NCBI GenBank assembly: GCA_016183765.1
Contig: JACPEA010000001.1
Coordinates: 177,160-241,159 of the forward strand
DNA from: Bacteroidota bacterium
GTDB taxonomy: Bacteria; Bacteroidota; Bacteroidia; Chitinophagales; Chitinophagaceae
Reading direction: 5' to 3'
Length of the DNA: 64,000 nt
Both the position numbers and the translations under genes were made by a program. Below, piece by piece: positions 8,214 through 15,885 of this stretch. A model generated the notes under the pieces. That model was not told the DNA's origin. It worked only from the letters and a program-made list of their open reading frames with translations, and did not search any database. Each line of letters opens with the position of its first letter. Positions within the stretch are counted from its first letter, which is position 1.

Positions 8214-8679
8214 GGCTCAGTAAGCGAGGAATATAGTGTTGCTTTGAGAGTCAAGTGCTTAGAGGTGTCTTTGGTCTTTGGTGAGGTATTTCTTATTACT
8301 TGTCTATTTGCTACAGGCAGACTCATTATTTGATATTCTTTTCACCGCGGAGTCGGAGAGGACGGAGAGTTTGCGCAGAGATGGGTTCAACATGGTTCAT
8401 CTGTTCCTTGCTCTTCTGTTCAACTGCCTTACATTCTATCATGCTATCATTCAATCATTGTCTTTCCGGTCTCAGCAGGGTCTCTCGCAGAGGACCCTGC
8501 GTTTTCGATCCGGACAGTTAGTTGAAATACAGGATACTTATGTACGATATTAGAGCGCTGATGGTGATTTTCCTTTTCGTGAATGTATAGTGCTACTAAG
8601 CCGAAGGGGCCTCTGCGAGAGACCCAGCGGGGACTTTGCGTTGATGATAGTTTTGTAAGTAGACCCTGTGGAGACCTGA
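8214..8679 (+). repeat. 467-bp direct duplication, copy 2 (contains 210-bp repeat copy E at 8467-8675)
   Basis: Same orientation as 6438-6904 and nearly identical, with only scattered substitutions and small indels. It joins directly to the right end of copy D, so D and E are almost tandem. Homologous recombination between the two duplicates would remove the 1.3 kb toxin/partner segment. Confidence 0.9.
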
Positions 8680-8724
8680 GGGAAGTGATGAATTGTCTGT
8701 CAGCGGTTCGGATCTTTGTTAGTT

Positions 8725-9483
8725 TCAGATCCCATTCATTGCTGTCAGTATCATGGGTTTTCCGTCAGTTACCACAATGGTATGCTCGTGCTGTGCCATG
8801 AACCCTCCTTTATTGCCAACCATTGTCCACCCGTCATTCAGTTCCACTGTATGGGAGGAGGTAGTCGAAATAAAGGTCTCGATAGCCACAACGGAATTCT
8901 TTTTGAACCGTCTTTGGTCAAATCGGTTCTTATAATTCAGTAATTCGCCTGGTTCTTCGTGCAGGCCCCTGCCGATACCGTGACCGCCTAAGTTCTTAAT
9001 GACCCTGTAGCCTCTCTTCCTGGCCTCTGTTTCCATCAGATAACCCATGTCTGAGATTTTTACGCCACCTTTAATATTGTCTATTGCCTTTTGTAATATT
9101 TCCTTTGAGGCATCCACTAATTTTTGGTGTTGATGGATGTCTTCTCCCAATACGAATGTGTTGCCATTGTCTGACCAAAAACCATCCAGTTCTGCAGACA
9201 CATCTATATTGATCAGGTCACCTTCTCTCAGGACCCTTTTATCGGATGGAATGCCGTGACAGAACTCGTGGTTCACACTGATACAGGTCCAGCCCGGAAA
9301 CCGGTAGGTCATAAAGGGCGCTGAGTTGGCACCGAACCCTTGTAAGATACCGGCACCGAAATCGTCAAGCTCTTTGGTGGTCATGCCGGGCTTGGCATGG
9401 TTCTTCATTTCTCGCAAAGTGTGAGCGACCGCTTCACTTATTTTTCTCATTCCGGTCAGCTCCGCTTCTTTTGTGATGGACAT
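8725..9483 (-). CDS. map: type I methionyl aminopeptidase
   Basis: A 252-residue cytoplasmic enzyme that removes N-terminal methionine from new proteins. Metal ligands are visible in family order: Asp in NIDVSAELDGFWSDN (two Asp), His in GGHGIGRGLHEEP, Glu in AIETF and Glu in QHEHTIVV. Length matches E. coli Map. It is downstream of the M61-like gene with a 79-bp gap that contains a hairpin. A second, ribosomal-protein-operon map gene is usual in Bacteroidota, so this could be an extra copy, which fits its place among accessory units. The stop is 46 bp from repeat copy E. Confidence 0.93.
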   Translation of the reverse strand: MSITKEAELTGMRKISEAVAHTLREMKNHAKPGMTTKELDDFGAGILQGFGANSAPFMTYRFPGWTCISVNHEFCHGIPSDKRVLREGDLINIDVSAELDGFWSDNGNTFVLGEDIHQHQKLVDASKEILQKAIDNIKGGVKISDMGYLMETEARKRGYRVIKNLGGHGIGRGLHEEPGELLNYKNRFDQRRFKKNSVVAIETFISTTSSHTVELNDGWTMVGNKGGFMAQHEHTIVVTDGKPMILTAMNGI

Positions 9484-9510
9484 ACTAGGATATTTTCTGT
9501 AGTTGTCTTT

Positions 9511-9548
9511 TTCTCCGGAGAGTTCCCGCTGGGTGGCGCTTCGGAGAA
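9511..9548. repeat. hairpin between map and the M61-like gene
   Basis: TTCTCCG at 9511-9517 pairs with CGGAGAA at 9542-9548, with inner partial pairing. The pattern CTTCGGAGAA with an inner GTTCCCGCTGGG resembles the short hairpins at 4153-4250, so it is probably another relative of the same repeat family placed in the operon spacer. Confidence 0.5.
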
Positions 9549-9562
9549 GGAAGTTAAAAGAA

Positions 9563-10966
9563 TTACTCGATCGGCGCCTGCCATTTTTGATAGATGGTAC
9601 TCAGGTCGATAGCACAGGCCTGATCGAGCAGGGATGGCAGTTGCTCCATGGTAAATGGCCGGCCATTCTTTTTTGACCATTGATACAGGTAGCGGAAAAC
9701 ATCTTTCATCGATCTCTTGCCATTCGTCTTTTCTTTGAGATAGTTGTTCATCTCAATGGCCATCAAAGCGCCTCTTGAATAGATGCCACGGCCCAACCTG
9801 AAATCAGCCGAGTACATGGTCGATGCTGCCTGTGACAATTGCTGCAGGGAAAGCTTTTTGATGTCGGAGGAAGTATGGTATACATTGTTCTCAAAACCTG
9901 TCTTCATTCCGGGAAGTTTCAATGCCTCATAAGGCAGGAACCACATAAAGCCCTCGTTGAACCAGATAGTATTGATGATGGGCGGGATCTCCTGCACATA
10001 GGGTCGGTAAGTATCACCATAACAGCGGAGCGGAATGAAGGAATGTCCCATATGGTGAAGAAAAGTGGGCATGGTCCTTTTTACCTGGTCCCTGCTCATG
10101 GCAGTTCTCCTGATACCGCTGGTGTCGCCAAAAAAAGTGGAACTGTTCAAATGCTCCATACCAAAGGGAGGATTATTGCCCGGTTCCAGCGGCAGGGACT
10201 TGATGAGCATGATCGAATAATGCTGAAAGGGGAGTTCGCCAAAATAATCCTGTAAAATGTCCATGCTCATCCTTCCCTGCAAACCGTAGTCGTCCAGCCA
10301 TTCATTTTCAGTTTGACAATAGGAAACCACAAATAACGGGGTGCTTCCTTTGAATTCCTTTACCTGGAAATTCGGTCCCATAAAGACCTGGCCATCGGCC
10401 AGTGTATGATAGCTGTCGGCCTTGAGTTCGGCCTTGCCTTTCATCATTTGGGTGCTGGGTTGGTTTGTTGAAAAGATGGGCCAGTTGTTGAATGTATGGA
10501 TGGTGCATTGGATAGTTTGTTTTTCTGTTCCTTCGATCCAGCCGAAAACAGAATAATTCAGGATGCCGGCAAAACCCGGTCTTATGATGGAAGCGTCAGA
10601 TGATGCGGCATGTCTTTCCATCCTGTTCAGGTCTACCTCGTATTCGATGCGGGTGACCTGTTTCCCCGGATCGGCGTAAAGCCAGCGTGGGGCATCATTC
10701 TCATTTTTGAGCATGCTGGTCTTTTCGCCCTGGTCCGTAACGGCAACAACGTTCCGGATGAAATGGTCGTAGAATATGATGCCATAGGTGCCGGGGATCG
10801 ATCGTGGCATGATGAAACTGACAGGCGTCTTTAACGGAGCGGCAGTTTCTATAGTGACTTTTACAACAGACGAGCTGCTGTCCTGATAGGTCAACGTATA
10901 CTTTAGCTGGGCCGAAACAGGTGCACTTAGAAAGCAGATGGAAAACAGAAAGATCAGATACTTCAT
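9563..10966 (-). CDS. M61 (glycyl aminopeptidase)-like protein lacking the catalytic Glu
   Basis: A 467-residue protein with a signal peptide (MKYLIFLFSICFLSAPVSAQ), a beta-rich N-terminal domain as in the PDZ-containing M61 peptidases, and a catalytic-type domain. Where M61 enzymes have HExxH, this protein reads FLHHMGHSF, so both His ligands are present but the catalytic Glu is His. The third ligand is conserved in WFNEGFMWF. It should therefore bind zinc but not cleave in the normal way. It is shorter than full M61 proteins and lacks a clear C-terminal PDZ domain. It is exported, probably periplasmic, and precedes map on the same strand. Confidence 0.8.
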   Translation of the reverse strand: MKYLIFLFSICFLSAPVSAQLKYTLTYQDSSSSVVKVTIETAAPLKTPVSFIMPRSIPGTYGIIFYDHFIRNVVAVTDQGEKTSMLKNENDAPRWLYADPGKQVTRIEYEVDLNRMERHAASSDASIIRPGFAGILNYSVFGWIEGTEKQTIQCTIHTFNNWPIFSTNQPSTQMMKGKAELKADSYHTLADGQVFMGPNFQVKEFKGSTPLFVVSYCQTENEWLDDYGLQGRMSMDILQDYFGELPFQHYSIMLIKSLPLEPGNNPPFGMEHLNSSTFFGDTSGIRRTAMSRDQVKRTMPTFLHHMGHSFIPLRCYGDTYRPYVQEIPPIINTIWFNEGFMWFLPYEALKLPGMKTGFENNVYHTSSDIKKLSLQQLSQAASTMYSADFRLGRGIYSRGALMAIEMNNYLKEKTNGKRSMKDVFRYLYQWSKKNGRPFTMEQLPSLLDQACAIDLSTIYQKWQAPIE

Positions 10967-11150
10967 GCGTGAATTTTAAAGGTCAGGTCTTGAGATCCCA
11001 AGTGTTGCACAGCGTTCCGATACTGGCGAGGTTGGATAATGATCGTCCAACGTTCGCCTGGTCGTTATGCCATGGCTTGCACTAATCGGCTAAAGACAAA
11101 TTACTGAAGCCCGGCCAGAAATCCTATAGCAGATGGATCAAATACTTTTC
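10967..11150. other. intergenic stretch with a truncated gene tail next to repeat F
   Basis: No complete gene. Around 11084-11150 it aligns with 12838-12905. On the minus strand both encode the end of a reading frame (KYLIHLL-stop here, KYLVDQL-stop there). Here the frame is cut off at the left end of repeat copy F. Nearer the M61-like gene, the minus strand carries CATAACGACC and GAACGTTGGACG. Confidence 0.5.
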
Positions 11151-11357
11151 CGGCCTCAGCTGGGTCTCTCGGAGAGGACCCTACGTTTGCGATGCGGACA
11201 GTTAGTTGAAATACAGGATACTTATGTACGATATTAGAGCGCTGACGCTAACTTTCATTTTCATGTGTCTAGTGCTACTAAGCCGCAGGGTCCTCTGCGA
11301 GAGACCCATGCGGAGACTTTGCGTTGATGATAGTTTTGTAAGTAGACCCTGCGGAGA
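11151..11357 (+). repeat. 210-bp direct repeat, copy F
   Basis: Full-length copy in the usual orientation, with small changes in the central hairpin-free part (GCTGACGCTAACTTTC instead of GCTGATGGTGATT). It ends 39 bp from the stop codon of the RelA/SpoT-domain gene. Confidence 0.92.
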
Positions 11358-11395
11358 ATAAAATTGCTATAATTTAGTGTTGATAACGGTTTATT

Positions 11396-12742
11396 TTATT
11401 TTTTCTGGTGTATATATTTACTACTCAAGAGTACTTTTTGGATTTTCTTTCTATATGTTCTGTTAACTAGTCGGACAATTAAAGTATTAATATTCTTAGT
11501 TACAAAATTTCCACTTTTAATATTTTGTCTAACTGAAACTTGAAATCGTAGACTGCCTTGATTAAGCTGCTTTACCTGCTTTTCAATATCTCCGAACCAT
11601 TCGGTTTCCTTTTTTTTATTTTTCCATTTTTTATTCTTGCCTTTAGATTGATTAGATTTATTTTCATATACCTCATTAATTTCTGACACAAGATTTGAAA
11701 TGTGACTAAATAATAAACTGTTGTATAGATGACAAACTTTATAAAAAAGTATATGCTTATTTGTTTTTAATGAATCAACAATTAAACTTTCTAAAATTTC
11801 TAAACATTCAAATAAAAAGCTGTGAAAGGTTAGAAAGTAATTTGAATAAGCCATGCTGATTTGATGGTAATTTGTATTTTGTAAATGTGTTAAAACAATG
11901 TTTGCATTTTGTCTTGTTTTGTAAATATTGAAATATGTTTCTTCGGCTTGTTGAAAATTAGAAAAAGATTCTATTATTGGAACATTGTCTTTAGCTACTT
12001 CTATAAGAAAGTATTTATGCGTAATTTTTGTTTCATTTTCTGCCCATTGTTTTCTGACTTTTAAATAGTTCCTAGAGAATACTTCACTTAATTTTTCAAA
12101 ATATTTATACTCTCTTATGATTTTAGAAATTAAATATTTGTCTTTAATGTTTAAGTTGTTTGGATTAGATAGTAGTCTATGAAATTCTAGAAGCTTTTTA
12201 TCTTGTCCATATTCTTTTAATTTAGAATCGAAAAGCAAATCCGAAATTTCAACAAGTGTCGCCCAATTGTGATTTTCAATACTTCTTAATTGAACTTCTA
12301 TAATTTTATCACTACATCTATGTTTGATAAAAAGATGAATACTTTTATAACCATCTTGTTGAGGGTGTTTAATGTAATCATATTCTTTTACAACCTCCAG
12401 ACTCTGTTCGCCCTCTATTAAAGATTTGAGTTTATATACACTATCTTCATTTTTCACTATACAACGGCATCCTCCTATATCCCACATTCGACTAAATCGC
12501 ATCTCGGGATATCGTTCAAGTTTCCCTATAATAGATTGAATTCTTTTTATTCGAAAAGTTACTATTGAAGTTGGACTTATTCTTTTGCAACAAGAACATA
12601 GTGATGTAAATGTGCTTGCTATTGCCTCTTTATGAGATGTTCTGTAATTTTGCAATTCATCTAAAAGAGCGTCACTTATGGCAATACTTTGTTCTCTGAT
12701 TTCGTCTCCAAGTCTATCAATGCTGCCTTTAGTAGTACTCAT
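11396..12742 (-). CDS. RelA/SpoT-domain protein, toxSAS-like
   Basis: 448 residues. The synthetase domain lies at about 55-165: RIKRIQSIIGK near 64-74, DIGGCR at 88-93, the DYI...DGYKSIHL motif at 122-137, EVQLRS at 149-154 and the following His-Asn-Trp. There is no HD hydrolase, TGS or ACT domain, so it is not a housekeeping Rel. Residues 190-448 are helical and end in a Lys-rich segment (KGKNKKWKNKKKE), which suggests RNA or membrane contact. Small alarmone-synthetase toxins (toxSAS, including the phage-sensing CapRel type) make toxic nucleotides or pyrophosphorylate tRNA; whether this one does is inference. It is A+T-rich and lies alone between repeats F and G. Confidence 0.8.
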   Translation of the reverse strand: MSTTKGSIDRLGDEIREQSIAISDALLDELQNYRTSHKEAIASTFTSLCSCCKRISPTSIVTFRIKRIQSIIGKLERYPEMRFSRMWDIGGCRCIVKNEDSVYKLKSLIEGEQSLEVVKEYDYIKHPQQDGYKSIHLFIKHRCSDKIIEVQLRSIENHNWATLVEISDLLFDSKLKEYGQDKKLLEFHRLLSNPNNLNIKDKYLISKIIREYKYFEKLSEVFSRNYLKVRKQWAENETKITHKYFLIEVAKDNVPIIESFSNFQQAEETYFNIYKTRQNANIVLTHLQNTNYHQISMAYSNYFLTFHSFLFECLEILESLIVDSLKTNKHILFYKVCHLYNSLLFSHISNLVSEINEVYENKSNQSKGKNKKWKNKKKETEWFGDIEKQVKQLNQGSLRFQVSVRQNIKSGNFVTKNINTLIVRLVNRTYRKKIQKVLLSSKYIHQKK

Positions 12743-12883
12743 TTTTCAATTTGGAAATTAATAGGTTACACCTCCGCAGCCAACGCCTGTATATTGCCAG
12801 AGGTTAGTAAAAAATCTGCCGCCGGTTTATTTATTACAGATTCGGCTAAATACTGCTAATTTACTGAAGCTAACTCGTAAATC
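12743..12883. other. spacer upstream of the RelA/SpoT-domain gene with attC-like motifs
   Basis: On the minus strand it reads ACTAACCTCTGGCAATATAC and then GGCGTTGGCTGCGG shortly before the start of the toxSAS-like gene. These CTAAC and GTTGG words resemble integron core sites, but spacing and flanks do not match a canonical attC. Confidence 0.4.
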
Positions 12884-13075
12884 CTAAAGCTGATCTACTA
12901 AATACTTGATCTTAAATTTTTTCTCTAAAGATTTTGCTGAAAAGTTCATCGGAGAAAGGATTTCGTTAATGATTACCCCAATTTTAACCGAAAGATTCGC
13001 AATATTAATATTAGTTACAGTTCTTCTATTTATCATAATGGAATGCCATAATTTCAAATAGTATATGTTTGTCTT
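12884..13075 (-). pseudogene. truncated reading-frame tail abutting repeat G
   Basis: The minus-strand frame runs from the left end of repeat copy G to a stop at 12884 and encodes about 60 residues, including an internal ATG at 13036 (MINRRTVTNINIANLSVKIG). Its last residues KYLVDQL match the remnant KYLIHLL beside repeat copy F. It is therefore probably the 3' end of a gene whose front was lost at the repeat junction, not a full small gene. No family is recognised. Confidence 0.35.
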
Positions 13076-13285
13076 CGGTCTCAGCAGGGTCTCTCGGAGA
13101 GGACCCTGCGTTTGCAACCGGACAGTTAGTTGGGAATGCAGGAAATTTATGTAATGATATTAGAGCGCTGATGGTGATTGTCATTTTCGTGCGTGTGTAG
13201 TGCTACTAAGCCGCAGGATCCTCTGCGAGAGACCCATGCGGGGACTTTGGGTTGATGTTAGTTTTGTAAGTACATTCTGCAGAGA
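13076..13285 (+). repeat. 210-bp direct repeat, copy G
   Basis: Last copy in the array, full length, of the AAATTTATGTAATGATATT sublineage like copy B. The right end is slightly decayed (ACATTCTGCAGAGA). It ends 27 bp from the stop of the next minus-strand gene. No further copy is seen beyond 13.3 kb. Confidence 0.92.
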
Positions 13286-13311
13286 ATGAAACCAAATGTT
13301 AGTAGTAATTT

Positions 13312-14178
13312 TTATTTGTGATGATTCTCTAAGTCGTAATAAGAAGACACGTTATTGTACAGCGCTGCCGTAATTCCTAATAGCTCATTCAAACTGCTTT
13401 CATTGTTGCAAATTTCCTTAATGTCTTCTAATAAAAGCTGCTGTTTGTTTAAAAAGTCTTTGTCCAATTTAAACCCAACCCAAGTATTGTTTTTGGTCTC
13501 TCTTTGAACAGAATTTAGATGTCCGAATCTATCATGAAATAGGGATATAGAAGTAAAGTTGTCTACCACGACGAGCAATCCATATACTTTTTTTAATTCG
13601 GCTTTAGACAACTTTTCCCCATTCGCCAAAATGTTTTCTTTAAGTTTTGCAGTGTCAATTTTAGCTATGCAGTGTCGAATTTGATATATATGATGACAAT
13701 ATTTTTGAAGATTCATTATGAAATGAAAAAGTATTCTTGGCTGTATTGAATTTTGGTGTGTTTTGAAATCATCACGAACTCTTCTTGCCATCTCGACAAA
13801 AGTTATTCCTTCTTTTGTAGGGTTGTCACTTATAGTAGGTTTCATGTAATCAATCTTGTCGTAGGTAACTAAATTGAATAAATAACCAAGTTGCTCTTTT
13901 ATGTATAATTTAAAATTGAACTTTGCTCGTTTTTCTTCATATTTCTTTTGAGCAAAAGGTAAAATTGCCGCGGCAATAAGAGAGAGTGTTGCAATAATCA
14001 ACGTCAATAAATTCCAGTTCACTGTTGAGTCGTCAATAATGCGAATTGGAAATGGATCACCGGTTACATATTTAAGAGTGTCTCCCATAAAATTACTGCT
14101 AACACTTAAATATACGCTATTCCTCTCCTTAACACCAAAATCAGATAGGTTGTATTTGAATGTATTAAGATGATACAT
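13312..14178 (-). CDS. single-pass membrane-anchored protein of unknown function
   Basis: 288 residues with one strong membrane segment at about 54-76 (NWNLLTLIIATLSLIAAAIL) and a charged, helical, probably cytoplasmic part from residue 78 on. No family recognised and no catalytic motif seen. The short N-terminal domain before the membrane segment is rich in beta-forming residues. It is A+T-rich, on the same strand as the other accessory units, and immediately follows repeat G. Topology and neighbours would fit a membrane-located effector or sensor, but this is only context. Confidence 0.65.
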   Translation of the reverse strand: MYHLNTFKYNLSDFGVKERNSVYLSVSSNFMGDTLKYVTGDPFPIRIIDDSTVNWNLLTLIIATLSLIAAAILPFAQKKYEEKRAKFNFKLYIKEQLGYLFNLVTYDKIDYMKPTISDNPTKEGITFVEMARRVRDDFKTHQNSIQPRILFHFIMNLQKYCHHIYQIRHCIAKIDTAKLKENILANGEKLSKAELKKVYGLLVVVDNFTSISLFHDRFGHLNSVQRETKNNTWVGFKLDKDFLNKQQLLLEDIKEICNNESSLNELLGITAALYNNVSSYYDLENHHK

Positions 14179-14416
14179 TTTGTATTGTTGTTACATCAAT
14201 ACAGATCTACACTTGATATTGTCGATGAGAAATAAGGTTATTATTATTCAATTGGTAAAATGAATATCTCCGTGTTTGACTTGTGTATATCTACCTGTTT
14301 AGTCAGTATTCTTTGGTTAACTGTCTGTTTATCAGATGCTGCATGACCCTAATGCACCAGTGAGTGACACAAGCGCCGATGCCATGAAATACTGAAGCTG
14401 GTAACCAACCAATCTT

Positions 14417-15808
14417 TTACAATAAAATGCCCTGCAAAAACAAGTAGGCAAAACTGAAATAAATAATGAGCCCTGTCACATCCACCAATGTCGCCACAAA
14501 AGGCGCAGAAGATACTGCCGGGTCAGCGCCGAGTTTTTTGAGAAATATGGGCAACATGGATCCGGAGAGCGTGCCCCAGAGTACAACACCTACGAGTGAG
14601 AAACCAACGGTCGATCCGATCATCATCCAGTTGGGGCCATAGAGGCCCGGTGCAATGGAATGCCAAACACCCACACGGATAAAACCGATGATGCCGAGTA
14701 CGGTACCCAGCAGCAAACCACTCAGCAATTCGCGGCGCAATACGCGCCACCAGTCGGCAATGGTGATCTCACCCACAGCCATGGCCTGAATGATGAGGGT
14801 GGATGCCTGTGAGCCGCTGTTACCCCCACTGGAAATAATGAGCGGTACGAACAGGGCCAGCACCACGGCTTTGGCGATCTCATCCTCAAAATAACCCATG
14901 GCGGTGGCGGTGAGCATTTCGCCGAGAAAGAGTACCACCAGCCAGCCAATGCGTTTGCGGAAGAGTTTGAGTAAGGGAATATCGAGATAGGGTTCGTTCA
15001 GCGCTTCGGTACCACCCATTTTCTGCATGTCCTCGCTGAACTCTTCGTTGGCCACCCATAACATATCGTCGATGGTGACGATGCCGAGCAGGATATTGTT
15101 ATCGTCCACCACGGGCAGGGCTACGCGGTTGTTCATCTTGAACACCTGGCTGGCATGTTCCTGGTCGTCGTTCACATTGAGTGAAACATAACGGCCATCA
15201 ATGATCTCGTCCACGCGTTTTTCGGGTGAGGCCAGGATGATGTCGCGGATCCGGATATCGTCGATCAGTTCGCCCAGGCTGTTGATCACATAGACCACAT
15301 CGATGGTCTCGCTGTTCTTGGCGTGTTTGCGGAGGGTATCGAACACTTCGTTCACCGTATTGTGGCGGTAGATGTACACGTAGTCGGGTGTCATCAAACG
15401 GCCCACGCTGTCCTCCGGGTAGCCCAGCAGGGAGAGGGTGATCTTTCTTTCTTCGGGGTCAAGTAATTTGATCAGGTCGCGTATGGCCGCTTTGGGCAGT
15501 TCTTCTAAAAAGTCGGTACGGTCATCCGCGGGCAGTTCGTTGAGCAGTTCAGCGGTCTTGGCCGAGGGCAGTTCCTTCACAATATCCTTCTGCTGCGAGA
15601 TATCGAGGATCTTGAATACACTGGATGCCCGGTGTATGGCCATATTGGCAATGATCTGTGCCTCGTATTCCGGGTATTCGCTGATGAGTTCGGCCACATC
15701 ACTGATGTTCTGGTCATCCAGGAACTCCCGGATCTCCAGTTTATCTTCTTTGGCTACCAGTTGTTCAAACTGCTCAAAGATATCAGGATGTTCAAGCTCG
15801 AGCGACAT
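14417..15808 (-). CDS. mgtE: magnesium transporter MgtE
   Basis: A 463-residue protein with the full MgtE layout. It has an acidic N-domain of helical repeats (about 20-120, with ELPADDRTDFLEELP), a CBS pair (about 135-255, with GRLMTPDYVYI at the start) and a five-helix channel domain (about 285-463, with LIISSGGNSGSQAS, the conserved pore segment). MgtE is a Mg-gated, Mg-selective inner-membrane channel in which the N and CBS domains sense cytosolic Mg. The base composition is higher in G+C than the preceding accessory genes, marking the return to the chromosomal backbone. Confidence 0.96.
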   Translation of the reverse strand: MSLELEHPDIFEQFEQLVAKEDKLEIREFLDDQNISDVAELISEYPEYEAQIIANMAIHRASSVFKILDISQQKDIVKELPSAKTAELLNELPADDRTDFLEELPKAAIRDLIKLLDPEERKITLSLLGYPEDSVGRLMTPDYVYIYRHNTVNEVFDTLRKHAKNSETIDVVYVINSLGELIDDIRIRDIILASPEKRVDEIIDGRYVSLNVNDDQEHASQVFKMNNRVALPVVDDNNILLGIVTIDDMLWVANEEFSEDMQKMGGTEALNEPYLDIPLLKLFRKRIGWLVVLFLGEMLTATAMGYFEDEIAKAVVLALFVPLIISSGGNSGSQASTLIIQAMAVGEITIADWWRVLRRELLSGLLLGTVLGIIGFIRVGVWHSIAPGLYGPNWMMIGSTVGFSLVGVVLWGTLSGSMLPIFLKKLGADPAVSSAPFVATLVDVTGLIIYFSFAYLFLQGILL

Positions 15809-15821
15809 AGGCGCAAGGTAA

Positions 15822-15885
15822 TTAATAGTTAAAAGTTAATAGAGATTAATTCCTGACTATTAACTATTCACTATTAACTATTAAC
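15822..15885. repeat. TTAACTATT low-complexity inverted repeat
   Basis: TTAATAGTTAAAAGTTAATAG on the left faces repeated CTATTAACTATT and CACTATTAACTATT words on the right, giving a long A/T hairpin between the mgtE start and the metZ-like stop. A similar TTAAC-based stretch separates the convergent genes near 46.8 kb. Confidence 0.6.

Noticed and set aside
1899..13285. Classical integron gene-cassette array
   Set aside because: No integron integrase is present and the repeats have no R''/R' core sites of the RYYYAAC and GTTRRRY form at their ends; only the gene/site geometry is similar.
1899..13285. CRISPR array
   Set aside because: The repeats are about 210 bp and 1-3 kb apart, with genes between them, and no cas gene is present.
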